A stretch of DNA of 9,714 nucleotides, from assembly GCA_949451265.1 (NCBI GenBank), contig CASTQR010000048.1, positions 1-9,714 on the forward strand, read 5' to 3'. This DNA is from an uncultured Eubacteriales bacterium (lineage in GTDB: Bacteria; Bacillota_A; Clostridia; Oscillospirales; Oscillospiraceae). Position 1 is the first letter of the stretch; each line of letters begins with the position of its first letter. Made by a program: the position numbers and the translations under genes. The notes below the pieces were generated by a model. It ran no database searches. It saw nothing but the letters and a program-made list of their open reading frames with translations, and was not told the origin of the DNA. Positions 1-6,500 of the stretch are shown one piece after another.

Positions 1-1202
1 CCGGTTTTCAGCCCCAGCAGGGCCCGCTCGTCCACCGGGGCCTCCCGGAGAATCCACAGGTATTTCCCCTCCAGGCTGACGGAGGGGGCGGCGATGACCA
101 CCATGGACAGGCAGAAGCCCATCAGCAGCGCCGCCAGCGGCATCACCGGAAGCTCGCCCTCCGCCATCGCCAGCATCTTCCCCAGCTCGTCCCGCATGAC
201 CAGGGCCGCGATCCCCATGCCCGCCAGCATGATCAGCCCCATGCAGGAGTTCCAGAAGTACATGGGAATCCCGAACAGCCGCCGCAGCTCCATCCGCAGC
301 AGGGCCTTCTTCTGCCCCGCCGCAGACTGGGCAGACAGCCGGTAGTCGTTCCGGGCGGACCGGGCGGCGAAGGCGGTGACCGCCTTGCGGTAGACCTTCC
401 CCAGGCCGAACACCATCAGGGCGAAAGGCACGGCACAGCACAGGGCGAACAGCAGCAGCTTCACCCAGTCGTCCAGGATGCCGTCCGCCATCCACAGCAT
501 GGGGGCGGCCCAGGACAGGGACTCCTTCACCCCGGCGGCGTTGGCGGCAAGACCCTCGATCATGCCGTTCAGGTTGAAGGCGAACCACATCACCGCCGCC
601 ATATAGATTGCCATGATAATATTCTGGCCGATGACGCCGCCCTTGGCTACCTTGGCGGACACAAAGGCCACCAGCGCCCCCATCAGCACGGACAGCGCCG
701 TGTCCAGCAGGGGCAGGGCCAGCACCGCCACCAGCAGCCGCACCCAGAACAGCGGCGAGCGCCCCGCCCCGCTCTCCGTCAGCAGGGCGCACACCACCCC
801 GGCGGGTATGAGGATAAAGAAGGAGAACACCAGGTTTTCCAGGTAGATGGCCGTCACCCGGCTGGCCATCAGCGCGGTGGTGGACACGGGCATGGACAGC
901 AGCAGGTCGTTGTCCCTCCCGCCGAACACCACGCCCTTGGCGGCGAAGGCGGTGAACAGCATCCCGCCCACCAGCGCCCCCATCCCCATAAAGACGAACA
1001 CCAGCACCTCCATCTGGAGGGGGGCCAGCACCTACATCAGCATGGAGCTGTAAAGCCCGGACATATACAGGCCCAGTCCGGCGATGAGCGGGACCACCCC
1101 TACCCCGGTGGCCGCCTTCTTCCGGTTCTTCCGGCCCATGTTGGAGGAGGACAGCAGCATGGATTTCACGCTGACCTTCAGTAAGGCGAGAAACTTCTTC
1201 AT
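1..1202 (-). pseudogene. ABC transporter permease, large ABC-2-like family; in-frame TAG at codon 57; 3' end outside window
   Basis: Membrane subunit partner of the ATPase encoded just upstream. ATG at 1202-1200 overlaps the ATPase stop (ATGA), with GGAGGGGG four bases before it, so the start is secure and translation is probably coupled. The first 56 residues (MKKFLALLKV start, basic patch NMGRKNRKK, first hydrophobic segment about 34-52) are followed by TAG at 1034-1032. The same frame then stays open to base 1 (400 codons in all). The downstream part is clearly the same protein: VLAPLQMEVL, a second hydrophobic segment, then FGGRDNDLLLSMPVS, a cytosolic motif typical of large permeases paired with single ATPases, then further hydrophobic segments. 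I place it in the Pfam group called putative ABC transporter permease/exporter (usually over 500 residues, from memory). The substrate is unknown. It is either a recent nonsense allele, a sequencing error or a read-through site. The family call is firmer than the functional state. Confidence 0.82.
1032..1034 (-). other. In-frame amber (TAG) codon inside the permease gene
   Basis: The minus strand reads ATG-TAG-GTG-CTG at 1037-1026. The reading frame is identical on both sides, so this is a point stop and not a frameshift. One C-to-T change from CAG (Gln) would create it. None of the ten complete genes in the window ends in TAG (seven TGA, three TAA). Confidence 0.9.
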
Positions 1203-1912
1203 TTCTCCCCCTCCAGCTCCAAAAACACGTCCTCCAGGGAGGAGTCGCCCACCAGCTCGTCCGTGGGGCCGCACTTCACCAGCCGCCCGTCCTTGATGAT
1301 GGCGATCTGGTGGCACAGCTTTTCCGCCACCTCCAGCACGTGGGTGGAGAAGAACACCGCCGAGCCGCCCCGGCACAGGTCGGCTAAGTACCCCTTCATG
1401 AGATGGGAGGCGGCGGGATCCAGCCCCACGAAGGGCTCGTCTAAAATCAGCAGCCGGGGCCGGCGGATGAACGCCGAGATGAGGGCCAGCTTCTGCCGCA
1501 TCCCGTGGGAGTAGCTGCCGATGGGGGAGCCCAGGTTGCCGGTGAGCTCAAAGGCGTCCCCATACTTGCCGATGTCGGCGGTGCGCTGATCCGCCGGGAG
1601 GTCGTACAGGTCGGCGATGAAGTTCAGGTAGTCAATGCCCTTCATGAACTCGTACAGGTCCGGGTTGTCGGGCAGGAAGGCGGTGACCCGCTTGGCCCCC
1701 ACCGGGTCCTTTTTGATATCATGGCCGTCGATGGTGATGGTGCCCTCGGTGAAGTCCATCACCCCCGCCACCGCCCGGAGGGTGGTGGTCTTGCCCGCCC
1801 CGTTGTGGCCGATGAAGCCGTAGATCTCACCGGGGCGGACATGGAGGGTCAGGTCGTCCACGGCCTTTTTGCCGCCGGGGTAGGTTTTAGAATAGTGTTC
1901 GATACGAAGCAT
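1199..1912 (-). CDS. ABC transporter ATP-binding protein
   Basis: Cytosolic ATPase that should power the downstream permease. All nucleotide-binding elements are visible in its 237 residues: Walker A GHNGAGKTT at 35-43, a degenerate Q-loop region (FLPDNPDLYE, about 79-88, with no clear Gln), a signature variant SYSHGMRQ at 133-140, Walker B LLILDEP at 154-160 and the switch His in STH at 189-191. The SHGM signature and the PDNPDLYE stretch are typical of the ABC-2-type exporter ATPases related to YhaQ/BcrA/CcmA. The start ATG at 1912 has AGGAG about 8 bases upstream. Its stop overlaps the permease start by four bases. The gap to the upstream DUF1648 gene is only 54 bp with no visible terminator, so it probably belongs to the MerR-controlled operon. 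Export of a peptide, lipid or antimicrobial is inferred from the family only; nothing here names a substrate. Confidence 0.95.
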   Translation of the reverse strand: MLRIEHYSKTYPGGKKAVDDLTLHVRPGEIYGFIGHNGAGKTTTLRAVAGVMDFTEGTITIDGHDIKKDPVGAKRVTAFLPDNPDLYEFMKGIDYLNFIADLYDLPADQRTADIGKYGDAFELTGNLGSPIGSYSHGMRQKLALISAFIRRPRLLILDEPFVGLDPAASHLMKGYLADLCRGGSAVFFSTHVLEVAEKLCHQIAIIKDGRLVKCGPTDELVGDSSLEDVFLELEGEK

Positions 1913-1966
1913 AATATTCTCTCCTTTTGCTGCACAATAGAGCTTATTTTCAAAGGTTCCAGCAGG

Positions 1967-2260
1967 TTAAAGGTTCATCACAAACATAAACCCGGTGATC
2001 ACCGCCGCCACCGCCAGGGAGATAAACCCCGCCAGGTGCTTCTCCCGGCCCTCGCTGGAGGCGATGCCCGCCCCGACCAGCCCCACCGCCGGGGGGATCA
2101 GCAGGCCGAACAGCTTGGGCATGATATTGCTGGGCTGTCCGTCCACGCCGATCTGCATCACCAGCTCGTCCGGCAGGACGAACCAGCCCGCGATGGAGGC
2201 GGCAACCAGCGGGATCACCAGCAGGAAGGGCCAAAACCGCTTGATGTCCACCGCGATCAC
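1967..2260 (-). CDS. Small DUF1648-type membrane protein
   Basis: 97 residues with three predicted membrane helices (about 11-29, 49-67 and 75-95). The loop after helix 1, WFVLPDELVMQIGVDGQPSN, matches the DUF1648 pattern (LPD..P.H....G with a following P before helix 2), a domain found in SdpI-type immunity proteins and in many small membrane proteins near MerR/GntR-type regulators and ABC exporters. Its biochemical function is unknown. The listed start is a GTG at 2260 that overlaps the ybjQ-like stop (GTGA). A second GTG at 2251 (codon 4) is at least as good, because AAGGGG lies 8 bases before it, whereas that motif abuts the first GTG. The protein is therefore 97 or 94 residues. The position between regulator and ABC genes suggests a role in the same envelope-stress or immunity function (inference). 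Confidence 0.8.
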   Translation of the reverse strand: MIAVDIKRFWPFLLVIPLVAASIAGWFVLPDELVMQIGVDGQPSNIMPKLFGLLIPPAVGLVGAGIASSEGREKHLAGFISLAVAAVITGFMFVMNL

Positions 2261-2571
2261 CCCTTATACTTCACCGCGGTGCCGTACACGGTGATCTCCG
2301 CCGCCCCCTGCATGATGGAGGCCGAGGCGTAGCGGATATTCACCACCGCGTCCGCTCCCAGGCCCTCCGCCTCGTCCACCATCCGCTTGGTGGCCAGCTG
2401 CCGGGCCTCGGTGAGCATGGCGGTATAGGCCTCGATCTCGCCGCCCACGAAGGTTTTCATCCCGGCCATGAAGTCCTTGCCGAAGCTCTTGCACTGCACC
2501 ACCGAGCCCTTCACAATGCCCATTGCCTCGATCTCCCGGCCCGGAATGTGATCAATATTGAGAAGCAGCAT
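2257..2571 (-). CDS. YbjQ family (UPF0145) protein, putative heavy-metal-binding domain
   Basis: 104 residues covering the whole small YbjQ fold. Family hallmarks are seen in order: an N-terminal strand MLLLNIDHIPGREIEAMG, GIVKGSVV at 18-25, KDFMAGMKTFVGGEIEAYT at about 32-50, a helix with EARQLATKRMVDEA, GADAVVNIRY at about 72-81, and the closing EITVYGTAVKY strand. Family members form oligomers; the 'heavy-metal-binding' name is historical and the true function is unresolved. The ATG at 2571 has GGAGG about 9 bases upstream, and that site lies inside the end of the merR gene, which it overlaps by 20 bp. The stop overlaps the next gene start. The tight packing makes it part of the MerR operon. 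Its single Cys (Cys27, in VVQCKSFG) does not by itself support metal binding. Confidence 0.9.
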   Translation of the reverse strand: MLLLNIDHIPGREIEAMGIVKGSVVQCKSFGKDFMAGMKTFVGGEIEAYTAMLTEARQLATKRMVDEAEGLGADAVVNIRYASASIMQGAAEITVYGTAVKYKG

Positions 2572-3202
2572 CTTCTTCCCCTCCTCTGATCTGCTTGATG
2601 CGCTGGTACAGCGCCGCCAGCACGCCGATGATGATCACCACCGGGATGGCCGCCAGCCCGACGACCACCCCGATGGGGGGCGCGTCCGCCGCGTCGACGG
2701 TAAAGCCCCACACAATGAGGGCGATGAACGCCGCCATCATCACCAGCACCACGATGGCCGCCCCCACGGGGCTGACATACCGGGTCAGTTTGTCCTGTTT
2801 CCCCACGTTCATGAATTTTGTTCCCTCCTGTTCCTGCCGCTCCATGCTTTCCAGCACGGAGTCGGCGTCCAGACTGTCAAGCTGGCTGCGGCTGTCCCGG
2901 ATCTGGGCGCACACGCCCTGGGCCGCGGCCAGGTTGGCCTGCCTGCGCTGGAGCTGGATGATGTGCCGCCCCATGGCGTCCTCCAGGGTCAGCGACCCGG
3001 ACTTCAAAAGGCGGATCTCCTCAATGGGCACGTCCAGCATCCGCAGCAGCTTGATTTTTTTCAGCCACGCCACGTCGGCGTCGCTGTAGTCCCGGTAGCC
3101 GTTGTCGTTATTGCGCCCGGGGGTGAGCAGGCCCTCCTTCTCATAGAAGCGGATATTGCCCTTGGTAATACCCACAAGCTGCTCCACCTGGTTGATCTTC
3201 AT
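2552..3202 (-). CDS. MerR-family transcriptional regulator with two C-terminal membrane helices
   Basis: 216 residues from ATG at 3202, chosen over an in-frame start at 3235 because GGAGGG lies six bases upstream and MKINQVEQLVG is the normal MerR N-terminus. Residues 1-70 are the MerR winged helix (GITKGNIRFYEKEGLLTPGR, then NGYRDYSDADVAWLKKIKLLRMLDVPIEEI). A coiled-coil dimerisation helix spans about 72-120. In place of the usual ligand domain there are two hydrophobic helices, about 147-168 and 176-199, with a short extracytoplasmic loop containing DAADAPP, and a cytosolic tail. It is therefore predicted to be membrane-anchored while binding DNA, so it could sense membrane state or the operon's own membrane proteins (inference). 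It heads the operon and reads from a promoter of MerR type (3227-3257), which suggests autoregulation. No metal-binding Cys cluster is present, so it is unlikely to be a MerR/ZntR metal sensor. Confidence 0.93.
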   Translation of the reverse strand: MKINQVEQLVGITKGNIRFYEKEGLLTPGRNNDNGYRDYSDADVAWLKKIKLLRMLDVPIEEIRLLKSGSLTLEDAMGRHIIQLQRRQANLAAAQGVCAQIRDSRSQLDSLDADSVLESMERQEQEGTKFMNVGKQDKLTRYVSPVGAAIVVLVMMAAFIALIVWGFTVDAADAPPIGVVVGLAAIPVVIIIGVLAALYQRIKQIRGGEEDAASQY

Positions 3203-3226
3203 CGTTTTCCCTCCCTCGCTGGGGTT

Positions 3227-3257
3227 ATGGTACACCTTCCACGTGGTGGAAGGTCAA
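3227..3257 (-). promoter_or_regulatory. MerR-type promoter with 19-bp spacer and operator dyad
   Basis: On the minus strand, -35 TTGACC (3257-3252) and -10 TACCAT (3232-3227) are separated by 19 bp, the overlong spacing that MerR proteins correct by twisting DNA. The spacer and inner edge of the -35 contain a perfect dyad, ACCTTCCAC / GTGGAAGGT, at 3234-3242 and 3246-3254 (9-bp arms, 3-bp centre). The predicted transcript starts about 20 bases before the merR start codon. This is strong evidence for autoregulation of the five-gene operon. Confidence 0.85.
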
Positions 3258-3301
3258 GGGGTTTTTCAAAATTTTTGACCTTGCGCCCGCTGTAAGGTTC
3301 C

Positions 3302-3329
3302 GCCGCGCCCCCGTGGGGAGGGGCGCAGC
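3302..3329 (-). terminator. GC-rich hairpin after the GerMN gene, possible terminator
   Basis: Ten-base arms at 3302-3311 and 3320-3329 (GCTGCGCCCC / GGGGCGCGGC on the minus strand, one G-T pair) with an 8-base loop begin 19 bases after the GerMN stop. A small CCCG/CGGG hairpin precedes it. There is no U-run after the stem, so termination efficiency is uncertain. The core GGGCTGCGCCC also occurs at 8639-8649 (plus strand), so this may instead be a fragment of a dispersed intergenic repeat. Confidence 0.4.
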
Positions 3330-3348
3330 CCGAACCGGGACTTTCTTG

Positions 3349-4233
3349 TTATCCTGCCGACGAGAGGGGGCCGGACAGATCCAGCCCGCCGTAGGCCGTC
3401 AGCGCCTCCCCCTCCACCAGAAGCCGCACCTGCTCCACCTTGTCCAGGCTGCACAGGGTCTCCACGATGGACGAGATCAGCAGCTCCTGTTCCCCGGCGT
3501 CCTCCGGAGGCGCCGCCAGCAGCGCCGCCGACAGGTCTGCGTAGCACACCCCGTCGTCCACCCAGGCCGCCCGCACCGTCAGATCCGGGGGCAGCAGGGC
3601 GGACAGCCCCTGGTCCTCCGGCCCGGAGATCAGCGCCTCCAGCACCGCCCTGGCGGGGGTCTCCTCCTCGGTGAGCCGGAACACCCGCAGCTCATAGCCC
3701 AGGGTGTTCCCCCCGGCCCGACGGAAGTAGAGGGCGGCGGTGACATCCACCGGCTCCTCCTCCGCGCCGGAGAACAGGGCGTCCCCCGCCCGGAGAAGCC
3801 GTCCCTCCCCGTCCCCGGCGGACAGGCGCACCCTGTCCACGCCGGGGAGCTGGCATAAGGTGAGCGCCACGCAGTAGTCCGCCAGCGTCTTGTCGATGCC
3901 CTCCAGCCCGCCGTACTCCGGGGACAGCTCCACCAGGGCCGTCCGGTTCTCCACCGTCCACCGGGCCAGCCGGACGCCCTCCGGGATGATCCGGGCCAGC
4001 CCGCTGTCCTGGGGCGGCCCCGCCAGCAGGGCCCCCAGCAGGGCGGGCACGCTCTCCTCCCCGCCGTAGGGGCAGGCGGACAGCGCGGCGGTGACGGACT
4101 GGCTCTGCTCCTCCGCCGGGGCGGCGAACCACAGCAGCAGGCCCTCCGCCTCCTGTTCCTGTCTGGCGAGACAGGCGGAGGACAGCCCCAGCAGCAGCAC
4201 CGCCGCCAGCAGCGCCCCGAACCGTTTCCTCAT
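3349..4233 (-). CDS. Lipoprotein with two tandem GerMN domains
   Basis: 294 residues. The N-terminus MRKRFGALLAAVLLLGLSSAC is a lipoprotein signal peptide with the lipidated Cys at 21, so the mature protein should be anchored outside the membrane. Two GerMN-type repeats follow, about 60-140 and 190-275. Each has a short helix ending in a G-P turn (LLGALLAGP; LEALISGPEDQGL), a strand, a DDGV- or ENRT-type turn, a strand ending in ELS/DLS, and a C-terminal helix leading to VDRVRL or VEQVRLLVEG. GerMN domains occur in spore germination protein GerM and in actinobacterial LpqB, and are thought to bind envelope components; the ligand is unknown. The ATG overlaps the kinase stop (ATGA), so the two are translationally coupled. 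This suggests that the lipoprotein modulates or reports to the kinase, as LpqB does for MtrB (inference). A GerM-like germination role is possible but less supported by context. Confidence 0.88.
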   Translation of the reverse strand: MRKRFGALLAAVLLLGLSSACLARQEQEAEGLLLWFAAPAEEQSQSVTAALSACPYGGEESVPALLGALLAGPPQDSGLARIIPEGVRLARWTVENRTALVELSPEYGGLEGIDKTLADYCVALTLCQLPGVDRVRLSAGDGEGRLLRAGDALFSGAEEEPVDVTAALYFRRAGGNTLGYELRVFRLTEEETPARAVLEALISGPEDQGLSALLPPDLTVRAAWVDDGVCYADLSAALLAAPPEDAGEQELLISSIVETLCSLDKVEQVRLLVEGEALTAYGGLDLSGPLSSAG

Positions 4234-5681
4234 GGCCGCTCCCCCTCTCGCAGGGCGGGAAACTCCGCCTCGAACCGGGCGCCCTTCCCCGCCGGGTTGG
4301 GCCCCGCCTTGATGTCGCCGCCGTGGAGGCGGGCGGTGTCCCGGGCGATGGACAGCCCTAAGCCCGTCCCCCCGGCGGCCCGGGACCGGGCCTTGTCCAC
4401 CCGGTAGAAGCGGTCAAAGATCTTGGGCATATCCTCCGGGGGGATGCCCACCCCGGTGTCGCACACCACCAGGGACGCCTTGCCCCCTAAGTGCCGCACC
4501 GTCACGTCCACCCGGCCCCCCGGCTGATTGTACTTGATGGCGTTCTCCATCAGGTTGAAGGCCACCTGGTAGATGTCGTCCTCGGTGGCGAGGAGGGCGC
4601 AGGCGGGCTCGATCCGGGTGTTCAGCGACACCCCCGTGGCCTGGGCCAGGGGCTTCAGCATATGGGCCACCTTCTCCACCACCGCCCCCAGCTCCACCGG
4701 CTCCCGCTGGCGCTCCGGGCCGGCGTCCAGCCGGGTGAGGGCCAGCAGGTGCTCGCTGATCCGGGTGAGGCGGTCGGCCTCCTCCCCGATGTCGGACACG
4801 AACTCCCGGACGGTGCCCATGTCCACGCTGTCGTTCTGCAAGATGGAGTCGGTCAGCAGGCGGATGGAGGCCAGGGGGGTTTTCAGCTCGTGGGAGGCGT
4901 CGGACACGAACCGCCGCCGGGCCTCCTCCGTGGTCTGGAGGCGGTCGGTGAGCTGGTTGAACTCGTCGGCCAGCTGGGCCATCTCGTCCCGGCCCCGGGA
5001 GTCCACCCGGTGGCTGTACTCGCCCTCCCGCACCCGGCGGATGGCGGACAGCAGCCGCCCGGTGTTCCGGGTCAGCGCCTTGGAGAACAGCAGCACCAGC
5101 AGCATGGCTGCCACGCCGATCACCAGGGAGATATAGCGGAGATTGGACTGGATGGACAGCAGCACCTGGGCCTGCTCCGCGTCGTACTCGTAGAGGTACA
5201 CCGCCCCCAGGGTGGCCCCGTGGTACAGCACGGGCACCGCCGCCCGGCAGCGGATGGCCCCCTCCCGGTACTCGCTGCGGGCCACGTCCTTCCCCCGGAG
5301 GGCGGCCACCACCTCCCCCATGAGGGCATAGTCCCCCAGGCGGTTGTCCAGGGTGGAGCTGTCGTACAGGATCCGCCCCGTGCCGTCCGCCACCAGCACA
5401 CGGGTGCCCTGGCCCTTTTCCAGCACCGCCATGGTCTGCTCCACCCCTTCCCGGGTGAGGGTCTCGGACACCGCCAGGGCGGAGCCGATGACCAGGGCCT
5501 GCTGCTTCAGGGTGCTCTCCTTGGAGGCGAACACCATATTCTCCACCATCAGCAGGGGGTAGGTGTTCATCACGATGAGGATGGCCGCCACCACCAGCAG
5601 GTAGGTCAGGGCGTACTTCGCCTGGATGCTGCGGAAAAAGGGCACCTTTGTCTCCCTGGGCTGTTTAGCGGCTTTCGTCAT
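4230..5681 (-). CDS. Membrane sensor histidine kinase (WalK/PhoR-like)
   Basis: 483 residues. Membrane helices at about 22-45 and 183-201 flank an extracytoplasmic sensor of roughly 135 residues that includes a PAS/dCache-like stretch (TRVLVADGTGRILYDSS, 93-109, and AVPVLYHGATLGAVYLYEYD, 148-167). A HAMP linker (about 200-253) follows, then the phosphoacceptor His264 in SHELKTP, the N-box Asn380 in NLMENAIKYN, G1 DTGVGIP (408-414), F-box FDRFYR (422-427) and G2 GGTGLGL (437-443). All catalytic elements are intact, so it should autophosphorylate and pass phosphate to the response regulator encoded upstream. The ATG at 5681 is preceded by GGAGAG. Unlike most cognate pairs, it is separated from the regulator gene by 126 bp of structured sequence, while it overlaps the GerMN gene. 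The signal is unknown; a cell-wall or phosphate-type stimulus is inferred only from similarity in type. Confidence 0.95.
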   Translation of the reverse strand: MTKAAKQPRETKVPFFRSIQAKYALTYLLVVAAILIVMNTYPLLMVENMVFASKESTLKQQALVIGSALAVSETLTREGVEQTMAVLEKGQGTRVLVADGTGRILYDSSTLDNRLGDYALMGEVVAALRGKDVARSEYREGAIRCRAAVPVLYHGATLGAVYLYEYDAEQAQVLLSIQSNLRYISLVIGVAAMLLVLLFSKALTRNTGRLLSAIRRVREGEYSHRVDSRGRDEMAQLADEFNQLTDRLQTTEEARRRFVSDASHELKTPLASIRLLTDSILQNDSVDMGTVREFVSDIGEEADRLTRISEHLLALTRLDAGPERQREPVELGAVVEKVAHMLKPLAQATGVSLNTRIEPACALLATEDDIYQVAFNLMENAIKYNQPGGRVDVTVRHLGGKASLVVCDTGVGIPPEDMPKIFDRFYRVDKARSRAAGGTGLGLSIARDTARLHGGDIKAGPNPAGKGARFEAEFPALREGERP

Positions 5682-5807
5682 GGGTCACACCTTCTCTCCT
5701 CGGCGCAAGCTGCGCTCGCTCGCTTCTCCCTTCGGGGAAAGCTCATCCGCTCCGCTGTGCCTCGTCTCCCCACGAAGCCAAAGGCCGGCTTCGCGGGGGC
5801 CCTTTGT
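5682..5807 (-). repeat. Structured GC-rich element between response regulator and kinase genes
   Basis: 126 bp without a gene. It contains a hairpin with 12-bp arms at 5768-5779 and 5787-5798 (CCCCACGAAGCC / GGCTTCGCGGGG on the plus strand, one G-T pair, 7-base loop), and a weaker hairpin in the next 60 bp built on CTTTCCC / GGGAGAAG. The low-complexity GCGAGCGAGCGC run near 5710-5720 resembles dispersed intergenic repeats common in this bacterial group. In the polycistronic mRNA the main hairpin sits about 10-40 bases after the regulator stop without a U-run, so it could attenuate transcription or protect the upstream mRNA. The kinase ribosome binding site lies at the far end. Confidence 0.6.
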
Positions 5808-6500
5808 TTACGGATTGTTGGCCAGATAATACCCCACGCCCCATTTGGTGAGGATGTGCTCCGGGTTGGCGGGGTCGGGCTCCAGCTTCTCCCGGAGGCG
5901 GCGGATGTGCACGTCCACCGTGCGGAACTCCCCGATGTACTCGTAGCCCCACACTAAATTCAGCAGGTTTTCCCGGCTGTACACCCGGCCGGGGTTCTGC
6001 ATCAGCAGCAGTATCAGGTCGAACTCCTTGGCGGTGAGATCCACCCTCATGCCGTCCCGCCACGCGGCCCGCTCCGCCACATCCAGGGTAATGCTGCCCT
6101 GGGTGAGCCGGTCGGCCTCCCGCTGCTGCTGGGCGGAGGAGGCGGCACGGCGCAGTAAAGCCCGTATCCGGGCCTTCAGCTCCAGGATGTTGAAGGGCTT
6201 GGTGATGTAGTCGTCCGCCCCGCACTCGAAGCCGATGATCTTGTCCGCGTCCTCCCCCTTGGCGGTCAGCATGATGACGGGCACGTTGGAGAACTCCCGG
6301 ATCTTCATGCACGCCTGGAGGCCGTCGATCTTGGGCATCATGAGATCCAGGATGATCAGGTCGAACTGGCCTGTCCGGGCCTTGTCCACCGCCTCCTCCC
6401 CGTCGGAGCCGGTCTCCACCTGGTAGCCCTCGTTTTCCAGATTGAACTTGATGCCCTTCACCATCACCCGCTCGTCGTCAACCACTAAAATCTTCGGCAT
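5808..6500 (-). CDS. OmpR/PhoB-family response regulator (WalR/PhoP-like)
   Basis: 230 residues, full length for the family. The receiver domain (1-118) has Asp8/Asp9, phosphoacceptor Asp52 in LDLMMPKIDG, Thr79 (LTAK) and Lys101 (TKPF). A short Gln-rich linker (about 121-130) leads to a winged-helix domain (134-228) with LTAKEFDLILLLMQNPGRV, the recognition region TVDVHIRRLREKLE and a closing WGVGYYL hairpin. It binds DNA as a dimer, typically at direct repeats about 11 bp apart, once phosphorylated by the neighbouring kinase. The ATG at 6500 has AGGAGG about 9 bases upstream, inside the end of the comEA-like gene, which it overlaps by 23 bp; co-expression with that gene is therefore likely. 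The sequence is closest in style to WalR/PhoP; the regulon is unknown. The TTCACA repeats at 8437-8475 are a candidate target (inference). Confidence 0.96.
   Translation of the reverse strand: MPKILVVDDERVMVKGIKFNLENEGYQVETGSDGEEAVDKARTGQFDLIILDLMMPKIDGLQACMKIREFSNVPVIMLTAKGEDADKIIGFECGADDYITKPFNILELKARIRALLRRAASSAQQQREADRLTQGSITLDVAERAAWRDGMRVDLTAKEFDLILLLMQNPGRVYSRENLLNLVWGYEYIGEFRTVDVHIRRLREKLEPDPANPEHILTKWGVGYYLANNP

Noticed and set aside
1032..1034. Pyrrolysine codon
   Set aside because: Known pyrrolysine proteins are mainly methylamine methyltransferases; an ABC permease is not one, and no pyl gene is in the window. Not formally excluded.
1..1202. A programmed or accidental frameshift in the permease
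   Set aside because: The frame before and after TAG 1034-1032 is the same; only one codon is affected.
2558..3295. Plus-strand open frame of 245 codons opposite the merR gene
   Set aside because: His/Asp/Arg-rich shadow with no ribosome binding site or domain, and it runs across the MerR promoter.
5682..5807. Intrinsic terminator between regulator and kinase
   Set aside because: The 12-bp stem is strong but no U-run follows it on the minus strand, so I list it as a structured repeat that may attenuate rather than stop transcription.
4491..5957. Long plus-strand open frame (488 codons) opposite the kinase gene
   Set aside because: It reads as low-complexity His/Gly/Gln/Val sequence, the antisense shadow of a GC-rich gene; the kinase on the other strand has every family motif.
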